From NCBI RefSeq assembly GCF_006171285.1, contig NZ_CP040888.1, forward strand, positions 186,001 to 250,000: a stretch of 64,000 nucleotides of DNA. The letters are read 5' to 3'. A program made the translations under genes and the position numbers. This DNA is from Leclercia adecarboxylata (GTDB lineage Bacteria > Pseudomonadota > Gammaproteobacteria > Enterobacterales > Enterobacteriaceae). This document shows, piece by piece, positions 8,893 to 18,606 of this stretch. The first letter of the stretch is position 1. Each line of letters begins with the position of its first letter. The notes under the pieces are model-generated. The model was not told the origin of the DNA. It was given only the letters and a program-made list of their open reading frames with translations, and did not search any database.

Positions 8893-10297
8893 TGCCGTTT
8901 TCAACTTCAAAAAGTTACTTTTGTCTCTTTCTGTTTGTGCTGCAATTTTAGCCCCGACTGCAAATGCAGACAACGCAATGCGTAACATTTTCAATGGCAT
9001 GATGACGTCTACCAGCCCGGCCACCTTTTCCACAGCAACCCGTACAGGCATAGTTGGCGGGTCAATGTCTTACCGAACAACAAACGTTAATACCAACCTT
9101 GTTTCCATGTCGTTTCCAAAAGCTTCTGTCGGTTGTAACGGTATTGACGTTTTTCTTGGGTCCTTCAGCATGATCAACGGGGACCAGCTTGTGCAGGTGG
9201 CCCGTGGTATTGCCCAGGGTGCGGCTATCTATGCTTTTAACGTTGCTGTTTCAGCTATTTGTGCTGACTGTGCTGCAACGATTAATGACATCCAAAACAA
9301 ACTGCAAGCGCTAAATAAATTTGCGAAAGATTCATGCAATGCAACTTACTCTTTCCTTTCTGAAAACGTGGGTACGCCAAGCCAGTTCGCTAACTCAGTT
9401 AGCTCTGGACCAGCCTCAATTCTGGGATCGATTAATGGTCTTATTCCTGATTTTGGCTCATCGATGACAAAGTCACCTGAAGCTGTCACTTCTCAGGTTA
9501 AAGCAAAGGATCCCGAAGAGTTCGCTGAAAAATTCAGTGGTAACCTCTTCTATATGTCGTTCATGGATATTGATAAGGGAACGATGAACATCGGAGGGGT
9601 AACGGAGTTATCCGGTTATAAACTGGCAGAACAACTTATGTCTCTCGTAGGTACTGTCATTATCAACTGGGATAGCAAAGGCGAAAAAGCGGGAATGGAA
9701 GTCCGCCCGTCTACCATGACTGTCACGGATTACATCATGGGGCCACCAGCTGGCGGATCAATTAAAATGCTCAAGTGTTCTCCGGCACCAGATCCATCAT
9801 CCCCACGAAAGGCTCAGTGCCTTGTCATGTCAGAAGTTAATGACGGTGGTTTTAAGGGATTGAAGGATACCATTTCTGATCTTCTTTTAAACGTACAGAA
9901 AAAAATCATCAACGACGTTCGTGTTTCAGATGATGAATTACGCATTATCTCCTATATCGGCATCCCGACCATTATCGACTCTTTGCAAACATTCGAAGCA
10001 CCGGAAGGGTACGCATACATTCAGGACATCAGCACTATTGCTGCGACGAGCCTCGTAATAAACATGTTGCGCCAGGTTGAGGCCAAAATTTCAACCATGA
10101 GCATACCGAGTGAGTCGCTGTCGGGTAAAAGGGATGATCTCAACCGATTAACAGACAATCTCTCAAAACAGGTTAAAGCCGCCTATGAGCTATCGCACAG
10201 CCAGGTCGGTACCAGCTCGGACGTCATTTCAACCTGGGATAACCGTCGCCTGCAACGGAAGGCTTTCACTGAAAGTATTCGTGGCACACGTAACTGA
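8882..10297 (+). CDS. trhH: TraH-like mating-pair stabilisation and pilus assembly protein
   Basis: A 471-residue homologue of F TraH, a periplasmic or outer-membrane-associated protein needed for pilus assembly. The frame is open from 8819, but GGAGG seven bases before the ATG at 8882 and the signal peptide that follows (FKKLLLSLSVCAAILAPTANA) fix the start. A conserved cysteine-rich patch (CADCAATINDIQNKL) and the glycine-rich segment after the mature N-terminus fit the family. It overlaps trhF by 11 bases and is followed 8 bases later by trhG. A dispersed AAAGTNACTTT copy overlaps the signal-peptide codons. Confidence 0.85.
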   Translation: MRSNAVFNFKKLLLSLSVCAAILAPTANADNAMRNIFNGMMTSTSPATFSTATRTGIVGGSMSYRTTNVNTNLVSMSFPKASVGCNGIDVFLGSFSMINGDQLVQVARGIAQGAAIYAFNVAVSAICADCAATINDIQNKLQALNKFAKDSCNATYSFLSENVGTPSQFANSVSSGPASILGSINGLIPDFGSSMTKSPEAVTSQVKAKDPEEFAEKFSGNLFYMSFMDIDKGTMNIGGVTELSGYKLAEQLMSLVGTVIINWDSKGEKAGMEVRPSTMTVTDYIMGPPAGGSIKMLKCSPAPDPSSPRKAQCLVMSEVNDGGFKGLKDTISDLLLNVQKKIINDVRVSDDELRIISYIGIPTIIDSLQTFEAPEGYAYIQDISTIAATSLVINMLRQVEAKISTMSIPSESLSGKRDDLNRLTDNLSKQVKAAYELSHSQVGTSSDVISTWDNRRLQRKAFTESIRGTRN

Positions 10298-10305
10298 GGT
10301 CTGAC

Positions 10306-13300
10306 ATGGATTACAACATATATACCCTGGGTGATATTGATTTTGTCTGGTCGGCTTTTACCGGTATTGCCCTGATCTTTTCTCAATATACTGGTGTAAA
10401 AGAGTTCCTGACCACGGCCGCCGTTGTAGCAGGTGTGAGCCTATTCTATAAAACGTGGCTATGGCTTCAGGCTCCGACCAAAAATGAATTACCGTTTTTC
10501 TCCTGGTTTTTGGGGTTGATCCTTTTCATGATGGCAATGGTTCGAGTGGATGTAACTATTGAATCTGTAAAGTCGGGAGAGGTCAGAAACGTCGACGGAA
10601 TTCCAATTTTTATTGCTGCGATGGCAACCGTCACCACTAACTTAAGCCAGGGTTTGCTGAAGGATTATAAAACAGCGTTTGATCCGCTTTCTCCGGTGGA
10701 CCTGTCTGCAACAACTCTGGACGATGACATCACCCTCGGTCCGATGATCCGATTCGTGAAGTTTTTGCAATGGGGCGGCGATAGCCAGGGCTACTGTTCC
10801 GCATTTCCTGAACCGGCCAGCGGGCTAGGGCCAATGAACGTATGTGCTACCGTTCAGTCTCTTGCATACAACTGCCTGAAGGCTACCCAAAACTCAAGCG
10901 CAAATATTGCCGGTAAAGAAACTATTTTTAACGATATTTTCTCAGCTAATCTGGCAGATAGCATGGACCGGATTAATCAGGCGATGAAAGGCGCACTGAA
11001 GAATGCCTCTGCCAGTATTGTTGGCGCTAACGGTTCAAAATCTGGTACGTGTGATGAGGTCTGGTCAACTGTGAAACAGGTTACCAGTACAGCTGAAGCT
11101 CGCCAGACTATTTCCCTTATAGGACAGACAAACGGCATCCTTACTCCAGACGAAGCAAATGGTGCACCTACCGGCGCAAGCTTTACTGATGTTATGGCGT
11201 CAGCAAATGGTATGTACGGTAAGGCTATTGGTTCGTATGACGCCACCCTGAACCTGTTCATTATGAATGAGCTCAGAAATGGCGCAAGCAAATATAAGAC
11301 CCCACTCGGTCTGGCTTCCGATATGCAGTTGTTTGAGGCTTCTCTGAAGCGAACCAACACAATGGCTTCACAGGGCCAGTTGTGGTTACAACTGTCGGGA
11401 GCAGCAATCGCATTCCTTGAAATGTTTGCTTATATGGTTGCTCCATTTGCTTTGCTTATGCTGCTGGCGTTAGGTGGTAATGGTGTTGCCGCTGCGGCGA
11501 AATATTTGCAACTTATCCTCTTCGTGAATATGTGGCCGCTTACGGCAGTAATGGTCAACGCGTATGTGAAGAAAGTCGCGACGGCCGACTTGGATACCTG
11601 GAGCACCCTCAACAGCCAGAATAATGCCGTCACGTGGATGGGACTCCCAGGGCTTGCGGAAACATACAGTTCATACCTGTCTGTTGCTTCCGCCCTCTAT
11701 GCTCTGATTCCGGTACTCACATTATTCCTGATGACACAGTCGATTCACCCGATGATGAATGCGGTTAAGGGAGTGACCCCCGATGCGCCGGTGGATACTG
11801 GTCATGTAACGCCCAAAGTATGGGATGGCCCTAACAGCGGTAAATCTTCATTTGGTGACGTGACACGAACCGCCTTAACCAGTACCGGTCAGGGATACAG
11901 CGATGGCGGCGCAGTTGATTCAAGTAATTTCCGTCTTGGAATGTGGAATGCTGGTTCAAGTATCGCTAACAGCCAGGGACAAGGATCAGCTGTAACCTCA
12001 TCAGTTATGAGTGCGGCAAGTAATTCATTCCAGGCTGGTTACAGTCAGATGAGCGAAATTGGAAGGTCAGGACAGTCGAGCCAGCAGTTCTCAACCAACC
12101 TGCAAACAATGAAGCAGATCTCGGATAAGATTGGTGCCTCTGTAGCAGAAGGTATTGCAACGAAACATGGGGTGAGTGCGTCTCAGATGGCCAGCATTGC
12201 TTCAAATGTTATTCTCAACGCTGGGCTTAATGGAGGTGTTGGAACTGGCAATGGAGCCGGGCTGAAAGCGGCTGTAGCAGGGCAATTGAGTAGCGGTGCA
12301 TCTAAGACCAATACAGGCAGTGACTCGCTTTCAAATGACCTTTCAAAAGCAATCACGAATCAGCTTAGCCAGGATTCTGCGTTAACTGACCAGTTCAGTA
12401 AAGCGGCGTCTCAGGTAAGCAGCGATCAGATATCCAATACTAATGCGTTTAAAGAAGCATCGTCGAAAATGAACCAGGCGACACAGACGATGGCGCAAAA
12501 TATTTCTACATCGGTTTCGACTAACGCAAGCTCCAATAGTGGAATGAGCCTTGATTCTAAACAAAGCATTAACCTGGACAGGTTCTCCGATTCTATTCGC
12601 AACAAAAACTTCAGTGATGATGATGTAAGGAATTTTGCTCGTAAGAATGGGCTGGATGAGAATGCGTTTATGGAGAAATTCAACTCCTATAACGATACCT
12701 TCAAGGCCAGTAATCAGCTTGGATCGCAGCTTCAACGTACTGACGCGCTTGTGGCTGCAACCCGAGATTTCAGTGAGCAAAAAATTGCGATTGATACCGC
12801 CCGGGGAGAGACGGCCGAAAGTAATAAACAGGATCTCCGTGAAACCTCCAGCCTGCTTAAAAGTCTGGTTTCCGACTTCGGTGGTAATGCACAGCAGCTG
12901 CTACCTATCACCAATCAGCTCGACAGAATTTCAGGTGACGGGTCAGGAATTAATACTATCACTCAGGCACAGGATAGAACTCCTGACAGCGTAAATACGT
13001 CTGGCGTGATGAGTGCGTCACGCGTAGGGGAACTGGGTGGAAGTGTAGATTCGCAGGCTAAACTCGGTCTTTCCTCCAACGCTCAGGACGCGACACAGCA
13101 TGTCCCTGGAAAAAGTGAAGCTGGCTTTACTCCGTATAACCTTGATAACGCGGGCAAAGGCGATATTCAGGGAATACATAACAACAACGTGGGCCGCACT
13201 TATTCTGATGAAGAAAGGAATGTGCTTAATTCTCTCGAAAAGAATGGACCTGTACTGAATAATCAGGGTGTAGAGAAAGTCGTCAATTCGGGTCAGGATG

Positions 13301-14256
13301 TCAGAAATGCAGAAGGCACATTTAACGATCTGGAAAAGGTTGGAGGTCGGGTGGTTGGTGATGGAATGGATCAACGAGCCACTGCTTTGAACAGTATGTA
13401 TCAGAGCGGGCAAGTTCGTGGCTTATCTAATAACACTGATAACTACTTTAGTCGTGTTGCCAACAACCCGAACTTAAGCCGGGACGATAAGCGAGCTGAA
13501 TTGGCACAGCAAGCTGTCTTTACCTATGGTGCCAGCACCATGGCTACCGGTGCCGAAAGAGAGCAGCTCAAAGCGGATACCCAGAAGATCCTTAATGAAC
13601 TGGGTAACTATAACGTTAACTGGAGTATGAATGACGTTAAGAGCATCCATAGCAGTTTCAACACTCATAACAGAGCTGATGGTTCACTTGAGTCAGTCGT
13701 ACGGGCAAACCTGGGAGAAGGTGGGTCGGGCGGTGGTCTCGTTGGTAACCGCACTCAGACCGTCACAGATCGCTTGGTTGGGGAAAAGATAGAGGCCAAC
13801 ACTGAGCGGGGCGCGATTTCTGGTGCGCTACTCGGGGGCCAGCAATTTGTTTCGGATACGCTAACCAGCGTTGGGGCGAAACCGGTAAATGAGATGCTTA
13901 CGGGAGCGGGCATCCTTCAAACCCAGACATCGATAGCAAATGATGCCTCTAACCCTGCAAATATGCCTGATTCTCTCCAGGGTAAAGTCCTTAATCACAT
14001 GCAGATGTCTGATGGCGTCGCAGCTGTAAGTGACCGGTATCAGAGTATTAGCAGCGACGGCGTTTCGACTTATGCGAATGCAGCGCAGAACTCTGAAAGG
14101 GCTATCCGGCAGCAATTGACGGATGACCCACGCTTTGGGCCTCAGAAAGCAGATGAATTCATTCAGTACATGAAGTCAGAGCTGAGCAACACAAATGAGC
14201 CTTACCAGTCACGTGTCGATAAAGCGGATCAGTGGCTTAATGAAAATAAAAAATAA
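10306..14256 (+). CDS. trhG: TraG-like inner-membrane mating-pair protein
   Basis: A 1316-residue protein of the F TraG class, acting in pilus assembly (N-terminal part) and mating-pair stabilisation (C-terminal part). The first ~480 residues hold several membrane spans, including pairs near residues 20-70 and a cluster around 360-480 (for example MFAYMVAPFALLMLLALGG). From about residue 520 to the end it is a long periplasmic region rich in Ser, Asn, Gln and Gly with heptad-like stretches. It should not be confused with the coupling protein named traG at the left edge. The gene ends the trhF-H-G unit and is followed by a hairpin (14258-14277) and a terminator. Confidence 0.85.
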   Translation: MDYNIYTLGDIDFVWSAFTGIALIFSQYTGVKEFLTTAAVVAGVSLFYKTWLWLQAPTKNELPFFSWFLGLILFMMAMVRVDVTIESVKSGEVRNVDGIPIFIAAMATVTTNLSQGLLKDYKTAFDPLSPVDLSATTLDDDITLGPMIRFVKFLQWGGDSQGYCSAFPEPASGLGPMNVCATVQSLAYNCLKATQNSSANIAGKETIFNDIFSANLADSMDRINQAMKGALKNASASIVGANGSKSGTCDEVWSTVKQVTSTAEARQTISLIGQTNGILTPDEANGAPTGASFTDVMASANGMYGKAIGSYDATLNLFIMNELRNGASKYKTPLGLASDMQLFEASLKRTNTMASQGQLWLQLSGAAIAFLEMFAYMVAPFALLMLLALGGNGVAAAAKYLQLILFVNMWPLTAVMVNAYVKKVATADLDTWSTLNSQNNAVTWMGLPGLAETYSSYLSVASALYALIPVLTLFLMTQSIHPMMNAVKGVTPDAPVDTGHVTPKVWDGPNSGKSSFGDVTRTALTSTGQGYSDGGAVDSSNFRLGMWNAGSSIANSQGQGSAVTSSVMSAASNSFQAGYSQMSEIGRSGQSSQQFSTNLQTMKQISDKIGASVAEGIATKHGVSASQMASIASNVILNAGLNGGVGTGNGAGLKAAVAGQLSSGASKTNTGSDSLSNDLSKAITNQLSQDSALTDQFSKAASQVSSDQISNTNAFKEASSKMNQATQTMAQNISTSVSTNASSNSGMSLDSKQSINLDRFSDSIRNKNFSDDDVRNFARKNGLDENAFMEKFNSYNDTFKASNQLGSQLQRTDALVAATRDFSEQKIAIDTARGETAESNKQDLRETSSLLKSLVSDFGGNAQQLLPITNQLDRISGDGSGINTITQAQDRTPDSVNTSGVMSASRVGELGGSVDSQAKLGLSSNAQDATQHVPGKSEAGFTPYNLDNAGKGDIQGIHNNNVGRTYSDEERNVLNSLEKNGPVLNNQGVEKVVNSGQDVRNAEGTFNDLEKVGGRVVGDGMDQRATALNSMYQSGQVRGLSNNTDNYFSRVANNPNLSRDDKRAELAQQAVFTYGASTMATGAEREQLKADTQKILNELGNYNVNWSMNDVKSIHSSFNTHNRADGSLESVVRANLGEGGSGGGLVGNRTQTVTDRLVGEKIEANTERGAISGALLGGQQFVSDTLTSVGAKPVNEMLTGAGILQTQTSIANDASNPANMPDSLQGKVLNHMQMSDGVAAVSDRYQSISSDGVSTYANAAQNSERAIRQQLTDDPRFGPQKADEFIQYMKSELSNTNEPYQSRVDKADQWLNENKK

Positions 14257-14257
14257 G

Positions 14258-14277
14258 GGAGGTTGAATATAACCTCC
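14258..14277. repeat. Small hairpin just after trhG
   Basis: GGAGGTT (14258-14264) and AACCTCC (14271-14277) are perfect complements around a six-base loop, directly after the trhG stop. No T-run follows; it may protect the 3' end of the message. Confidence 0.4.
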
Positions 14278-14319
14278 TGAAATGACTATCAATAGATTGT
14301 AAATTACTGCTAAACAATT

Positions 14320-14353
14320 AAGGCCGCAAAGTATGTGTTTGCGGCCTTTTTTT
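14320..14353. terminator. Rho-independent terminator between trhG and the immunity-like gene
   Basis: The stem AAGGCCGCAAA (14320-14330) pairs with TTTGCGGCCTT across a seven-base loop and runs into a T-tract. The A-rich 5' arm also gives a T-run on the other strand, so it can serve the converging minus-strand genes as well. Confidence 0.85.
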
Positions 14354-14378
14354 CAGAAGTACCGCTCTTGCGGAACAT

Positions 14379-14885
14379 TCAACTGACGGTTTGAATCAGT
14401 GAAGACAAAAATCTATCAAACTCTGTATGAGATTCAATAACATAATCAGTAGATGCTTTGTCTCTTATCTGAAAGCAGTCGTCTGCAAAACTATAAGCGA
14501 AAAGTGACATGCCATCTTCTCCGATTAACACCTTATCAGTGAGATTTGGGTCAACGTAGATTTCATTGTCTCGTGCTTCAAAGTTGCGTATGTAAATATT
14601 TGACCACAATAGATTTTCGTTCTCTGCCTGAACAAGGTTATAAAACGTAAGTCCGTTGTACTCAAAACCATCCATAGCATTAAACACTTGGGCATAATCA
14701 AGCCTGGTTTTAATGAGTTTCTGTATATCTATATAGGCGCTCTTTTTGTGATCTGCCCACTCCACTGGAGGCGGATTGCAGATTAAGTCTTTCAAGACTT
14801 CCGGGGCTACCGGGCTGGCTAAAGGGTAGTGATCTGCAACCATCAACCTCTTTAAGCTGCTGAGTAGTTGAGTTAAATCTTTCAT
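14379..14885 (-). CDS. Possible immunity protein (YrhA/SUKH-like)
   Basis: A 168-residue acidic protein. The middle segment (FNAMDGFEYNGLTFYNL) and the later 'vDPNL..kvlIGedGmslFAYsfa' pattern recall SMI1/KNR4-related YrhA-type immunity proteins. It lies 9 bases downstream of the HNH-motif gene on the same strand, the usual layout of a toxin followed by its immunity gene. The family call is by eye and moderate. The role as partner of the upstream toxin is inferred from order and spacing. Confidence 0.5.
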   Translation of the reverse strand: MKDLTQLLSSLKRLMVADHYPLASPVAPEVLKDLICNPPPVEWADHKKSAYIDIQKLIKTRLDYAQVFNAMDGFEYNGLTFYNLVQAENENLLWSNIYIRNFEARDNEIYVDPNLTDKVLIGEDGMSLFAYSFADDCFQIRDKASTDYVIESHTEFDRFLSSLIQTVS

Positions 14886-14894
14886 GAGCGCCTC

Positions 14895-15956
14895 TTACTT
14901 TCCTACCGGGTAGATAACACCGTTCGGCGATGGCCATAGAACTTTGGTGCTTGAATTATACGGTAGATCCTTCGTAATGATGGATTGTGCTTTCGACAGT
15001 GCTGAATGGTATGGTGAATTCTGAATAAGTACCAGGTTGTCTATAGCGTTTGTGCCACCATCATCAAGAGGGATCTTGTGGTGAACCTGCCACCCAGAGG
15101 GGACCTTGCCTGTTGCAAGTTTCATCAAATCGTTAGGTTCAAACGTAGCCAGGGCATCTGGGTGGTCTGAAAGTGATTTAAGGAAGTTAGGGCGTACAGT
15201 ATTGTTGAATTGTCCACGGAGAGCTAAATATTCAGCTCTGTCTCGGCGCATGTAGTTCAATTCGCTAACATTCATATCATCGAGCAAAACGTGTGCTTTT
15301 TTGTACTTGCCGAGATAACTTGTCAATTCATCCGCAGACCTTGGATTTCGGATAACCAGAAGTGAAGCCGCTGCAACCAGCATACCTGAAGTTGTTTCGT
15401 TCAATACCTGGTCATAGCCTTCAACAGCTTCGCCGCCAAGTTGTTCAGCCGTATGTCGAAATCCCTCCACATTTCCATTATAAAGCCCGCCAGCTGCGAG
15501 AAGACGACCAGCCGCTTTGGAATTAATGGTTTTTGTTGATTGGGCGTGCTGTGCTGGTGTCGTTGATCGAACGTAATACCCCGGGCGTTTCAACTGACGA
15601 GAGATGATATCGCGCAGACGGGTAAAGAGGGACAGGGGCAGGTCATTGCGTAGGTTGCCATTTGATATAACCCCCGGCCCGGCATTGCCGGTTATGTCTT
15701 TTCTAAGCAGAACGATCTTACCGTATCTGATGTCGTCAAGCGTATCGCGGTAAGCGAGCCAGGGGCGTTGATGGTGGAACTGGTGATACCGGCTGACAAA
15801 CTGTGTATATCCCTGCGGTAAATTCCATTCCTGAATAATCCGGTTTGGCAGGGCGGTATCTTCGAGGTCATGTACCGCCGTGGCCGGATGTATGATGTGG
15901 GGAATATCCTCAAGGTATATGTCATCCAGTGACTTAGCCTGACAGTGATGCAGCAT
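14895..15956 (-). CDS. HNH-endonuclease toxin-like protein
   Basis: A 353-residue protein whose C-terminus has an HNH nuclease motif: GWQVHHKIPLDDGG near 288-301, then N307 in AIDNLVLI, and H317 in PYHSAL. The central part (about 160-230) is Ala/Gly-rich and helical (SKAAGRLLAAGGLYNGNVEG), as in polymorphic toxins with a C-terminal nuclease. No signal peptide is seen. Followed closely by a possible immunity gene. I infer a DNase toxin-immunity pair carried beside the transfer genes. An alternative is a housekeeping HNH nuclease of the plasmid. Confidence 0.6.
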   Translation of the reverse strand: MLHHCQAKSLDDIYLEDIPHIIHPATAVHDLEDTALPNRIIQEWNLPQGYTQFVSRYHQFHHQRPWLAYRDTLDDIRYGKIVLLRKDITGNAGPGVISNGNLRNDLPLSLFTRLRDIISRQLKRPGYYVRSTTPAQHAQSTKTINSKAAGRLLAAGGLYNGNVEGFRHTAEQLGGEAVEGYDQVLNETTSGMLVAAASLLVIRNPRSADELTSYLGKYKKAHVLLDDMNVSELNYMRRDRAEYLALRGQFNNTVRPNFLKSLSDHPDALATFEPNDLMKLATGKVPSGWQVHHKIPLDDGGTNAIDNLVLIQNSPYHSALSKAQSIITKDLPYNSSTKVLWPSPNGVIYPVGK

Positions 15957-16079
15957 AATGTCCCTTTCTTGTCGAATTCATATGAGACATTATTGCGTAT
16001 GGTATAAAACAATCAATCCTAAAGTGGATGGGCGTACGAGATCAGCAGTGACAGGGTAAAAGGAAAGTTACTTTGTTCA

Positions 16080-16637
16080 TCAGCGTCCCATGAGCTGATG
16101 GTACCTTGCGTTAAGAGCTGCAAGGTCAGATTCGGTGAGGCCCGTGTAATAATCGGTTTTGTGCAAATGCGGATAACCGGCCGGAAATAATGATTCGTCG
16201 TCATCAAGGCAGATAAATGCTTTAACTCGATGTGAAAAGACAAAGTCCTCACACTCGGCAGCCCGCACACCAGTCTGTCCGTGTTTTAAATATACCGAAC
16301 CGGTTGCACCTATGATTTTGTCTCTATAAGGCACCCGGAACAGAGATTTCAGATAACTTGTATTAGCGCACTCACGCCATGAGCTGGAGATAACAATCAC
16401 CATGGCAGGGCAGTTATCCAGCAATTTCTCTAACAGTGGCATTCGCTCAAAGGTTTCATTTTTACACCTGTGGCAAACCCCATCGAAATCTAAGAAAAGC
16501 ACGACATGCGAATCAGGGAGAGGGGCCCATAAACCAGCTGTTGTTTCTTCATGAACACATACTTCTTCATGATGAGGGTTTTTCTGGATCAAGAAAGAAG
16601 AGAGAATCTTAAATAAATTTCTTGCAGAAGAAGACAA
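16080..16637 (-). CDS. HAD-superfamily protein
   Basis: A 185-residue protein with the HAD motif I VLFLDFDGV (nucleophile D50 and D52), motif II in VIVISSSWR, and an acidic motif near CLDDDESLF. It resembles HAD domains linked to RNA-repair proteins, found singly on many plasmids and phages. The N-terminal 35 residues are a poorly conserved extension. Substrate and role are unknown. The DNA around the start codon is AT-rich and no strong ribosome site was picked. Confidence 0.65.
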   Translation of the reverse strand: MSSSARNLFKILSSFLIQKNPHHEEVCVHEETTAGLWAPLPDSHVVLFLDFDGVCHRCKNETFERMPLLEKLLDNCPAMVIVISSSWRECANTSYLKSLFRVPYRDKIIGATGSVYLKHGQTGVRAAECEDFVFSHRVKAFICLDDDESLFPAGYPHLHKTDYYTGLTESDLAALNARYHQLMGR

Positions 16638-16719
16638 TATATTACTCCTGAGTCAGTGTGAAATATTTGTGGTGGTTTACCCAAGCCACTCGATGATCTT
16701 CTGTAATATCGGGTTGTAT

Positions 16720-17259
16720 TTATTTAACAACAGGAGTCGGGTTTTGCTCCGGGACATTTTTAGCTATATGGCCATTGTATCGAGGAGGTTGCTGGGTCCA
16801 TTGATAAAGCTCACCCATCCCGTTACGCTGCTGGATCCGGCGATTGTACTTTACCATGAAGTTAAATATGTACTTTGCACGTACCTTTGGGGTTTTGCTG
16901 TTGTAATCTGCAATCCCTTCAAACACATTGCCCTTGCGATCAACAATTTTTCTATAGAGCCACCATGTTCCAACCCAGAAACTTGCGCAAGCATCGTAAG
17001 CCAGAACCCGCCACGTTACCGTCGGGAAATGCTTTTTTATTTCAGGTAGATTGGATGAGTTGATCTGCATTGGGCCAATATCATAAGTGCCGTTAGTATT
17101 CCTGCTGAAAGTACCAACCTTACCGCCTTCATTGTCAAACAACGTAAAAACCAGTTCAGCATCAATTCCGAAGTAGCGGGCGGCATCCGTAATGCACTGA
17201 GTGTAAATCTCATCAGGAACGGGAATAGGTTTCACATCATCTGCTGGTGGTGTAAACAC
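16720..17259 (-). CDS. Lytic transglycosylase (SLT-type), conjugation-associated
   Basis: Cleaves peptidoglycan to let the transfer apparatus pass. It has 179 residues. The catalytic glutamate is E44 in LFDNEGGKVG, followed by the SLT motif YDIGPMQIN (59-67), and later ACASFWVGTWWL and the IADYNSKT segment. Start is a GTG preceded by GGAGAAA. No clear signal peptide precedes the catalytic domain, so export may need another route. It is divergent from the DsbC-like gene 150 bases away. Confidence 0.8.
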   Translation of the reverse strand: MFTPPADDVKPIPVPDEIYTQCITDAARYFGIDAELVFTLFDNEGGKVGTFSRNTNGTYDIGPMQINSSNLPEIKKHFPTVTWRVLAYDACASFWVGTWWLYRKIVDRKGNVFEGIADYNSKTPKVRAKYIFNFMVKYNRRIQQRNGMGELYQWTQQPPRYNGHIAKNVPEQNPTPVVK

Positions 17260-17406
17260 AACGATTTCTCCACTGAATCTACGTTTTATCTATTCTCCCA
17301 TATATCTATCGACTTTCTTTCGGCTTTACCCGTTGATTTAAGCGTTTAAGCAAAATTCTGGAATTTTGGGGCGTGATAATATTAGTGCTCGATTTAAGGA
17401 GCGGAA

Positions 17407-18156
17407 ATGAAAAAAATTATTAAGGCATCGGTATTACTTCTTTCATTAAGTACCGCCTTCACGATGAATGCCGAGCCGGTTAATACAATGGTACTGCCAG
17501 ATGCAGCCCGGGATAAGCTCAAAGCCATTGGGCTTTCAATCGAGCACGTCGAACCCTCGCCAGTAAAAGATATTTTTACGGTGATTTCCAGGGAGGGGGT
17601 AAGTTACGTGAGCAAAGACGGAGATTACATTTTTACCGGAAGCTTATTCCACGTGAAAGGTAAAGATGTGATAAACACCACTGAGCAGGCCATTTTAATG
17701 GGCGTCCGGGAATTCGCATCCAAAACAAAATCCATCGACTACAAATCACCAAACGAAAAATACCGGCTTGCTATCTTTACCGATATAACCTGTGGATACT
17801 GCCAAAAACTGCATCATGATCTGAAGTCTTATCTTGATGCCGGTATTTCGATTAAGTTTCTTGCATTCCCACGTGCAGGACTGAACTCGGTAGTAGCCGG
17901 GAACATGGCCAAAATCTGGTGTTCAGCAAAGCCAAACGAAGCTCTGGATGCAGCGATGAATCCGGTTTCAACTATCCCGGAAGGACGTCCTGATGAGGCT
18001 TGCTTAAACATTATCAAATCGCATTTCCAGGTGGCCTCAACAATCCCGCTGCAAGGTACTCCTACCATGGTGACACTAAGCGGCAAACCGCAGTTATTTA
18101 CGGGGTGGCTGAGCCCGGAAAACCTGGTGACCCAAATGGGCGCTGCGCAAAAGTAA
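17407..18156 (+). CDS. DsbC-like periplasmic thiol-disulfide isomerase
   Basis: A 249-residue protein with a signal peptide (1-22), an N-terminal DsbC-type dimerisation region (about 25-105), and a thioredoxin fold with CGYC at 129-132 and a cis-proline motif GTPT near 219. Proposed to shuffle disulfides of plasmid-encoded envelope proteins such as the cysteine-containing mating-pair factors. TAAGGAG precedes the ATG. The stop codon lies inside an AAAGTNACTTT palindrome (18150-18160). It heads a short rightward operon with the next two genes. Confidence 0.85.
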   Translation: MKKIIKASVLLLSLSTAFTMNAEPVNTMVLPDAARDKLKAIGLSIEHVEPSPVKDIFTVISREGVSYVSKDGDYIFTGSLFHVKGKDVINTTEQAILMGVREFASKTKSIDYKSPNEKYRLAIFTDITCGYCQKLHHDLKSYLDAGISIKFLAFPRAGLNSVVAGNMAKIWCSAKPNEALDAAMNPVSTIPEGRPDEACLNIIKSHFQVASTIPLQGTPTMVTLSGKPQLFTGWLSPENLVTQMGAAQK

Positions 18157-18180
18157 CTTTTCCGACTGTAAGAGGTGTGT

Positions 18181-18573
18181 ATGAAATCTACTTTACTGAG
18201 TACGTTAATGCTGGTTGCTGTAGGTGTACAGCCCGTTTTCGCTGCACAATGTCAGTACGGAGCCTGTGGAACGGAAAACGATCCCGGAATCGGATTTCTG
18301 ATGTCATCGGTACAAATGGATAAAGGTGAACATCTAAAGGAACTCTCTGGTGTTGCGACCACAGGTGACACCATCTCTAAAAAGATGGAAAGCTACCTGG
18401 GAAATAAAAAGCTCAAGGTAAACACCGACAGTACCCGCAAGGGGCCGGGTAATACCACCATCAGGCCTACAGATGAGCTCGCCCCAACGAGGCAACTAAA
18501 AGTTATCCGGCCCGAACTGGTAAAAAATCCCGATTCGCAGCTCGTGGTAGCTTTCAATGAGCGCCTGGCCTGA
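18181..18573 (+). CDS. Small secreted protein of the transfer region
   Basis: 130 residues from the ATG at 18181 (AGAGG five bases upstream; a GTG two codons earlier is less likely). The signal peptide ends at VFA-A. The mature protein has two cysteines near its N-terminus (AQCQYGACG) and is otherwise polar, with no known domain seen. It sits 24 bases after the DsbC-like gene, which could form that disulfide. Function unknown. Confidence 0.65.
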   Translation: MKSTLLSTLMLVAVGVQPVFAAQCQYGACGTENDPGIGFLMSSVQMDKGEHLKELSGVATTGDTISKKMESYLGNKKLKVNTDSTRKGPGNTTIRPTDELAPTRQLKVIRPELVKNPDSQLVVAFNERLA

Positions 18574-18606
18574 TTTATTGACTGAGAGCGTCCAGAAGGA
18601 AAAAAG

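Noticed and set aside
12382..12780. Long minus-strand frame inside trhG
   Set aside because: It is antisense to a well-supported long gene, has no ribosome site and no recognisable product.
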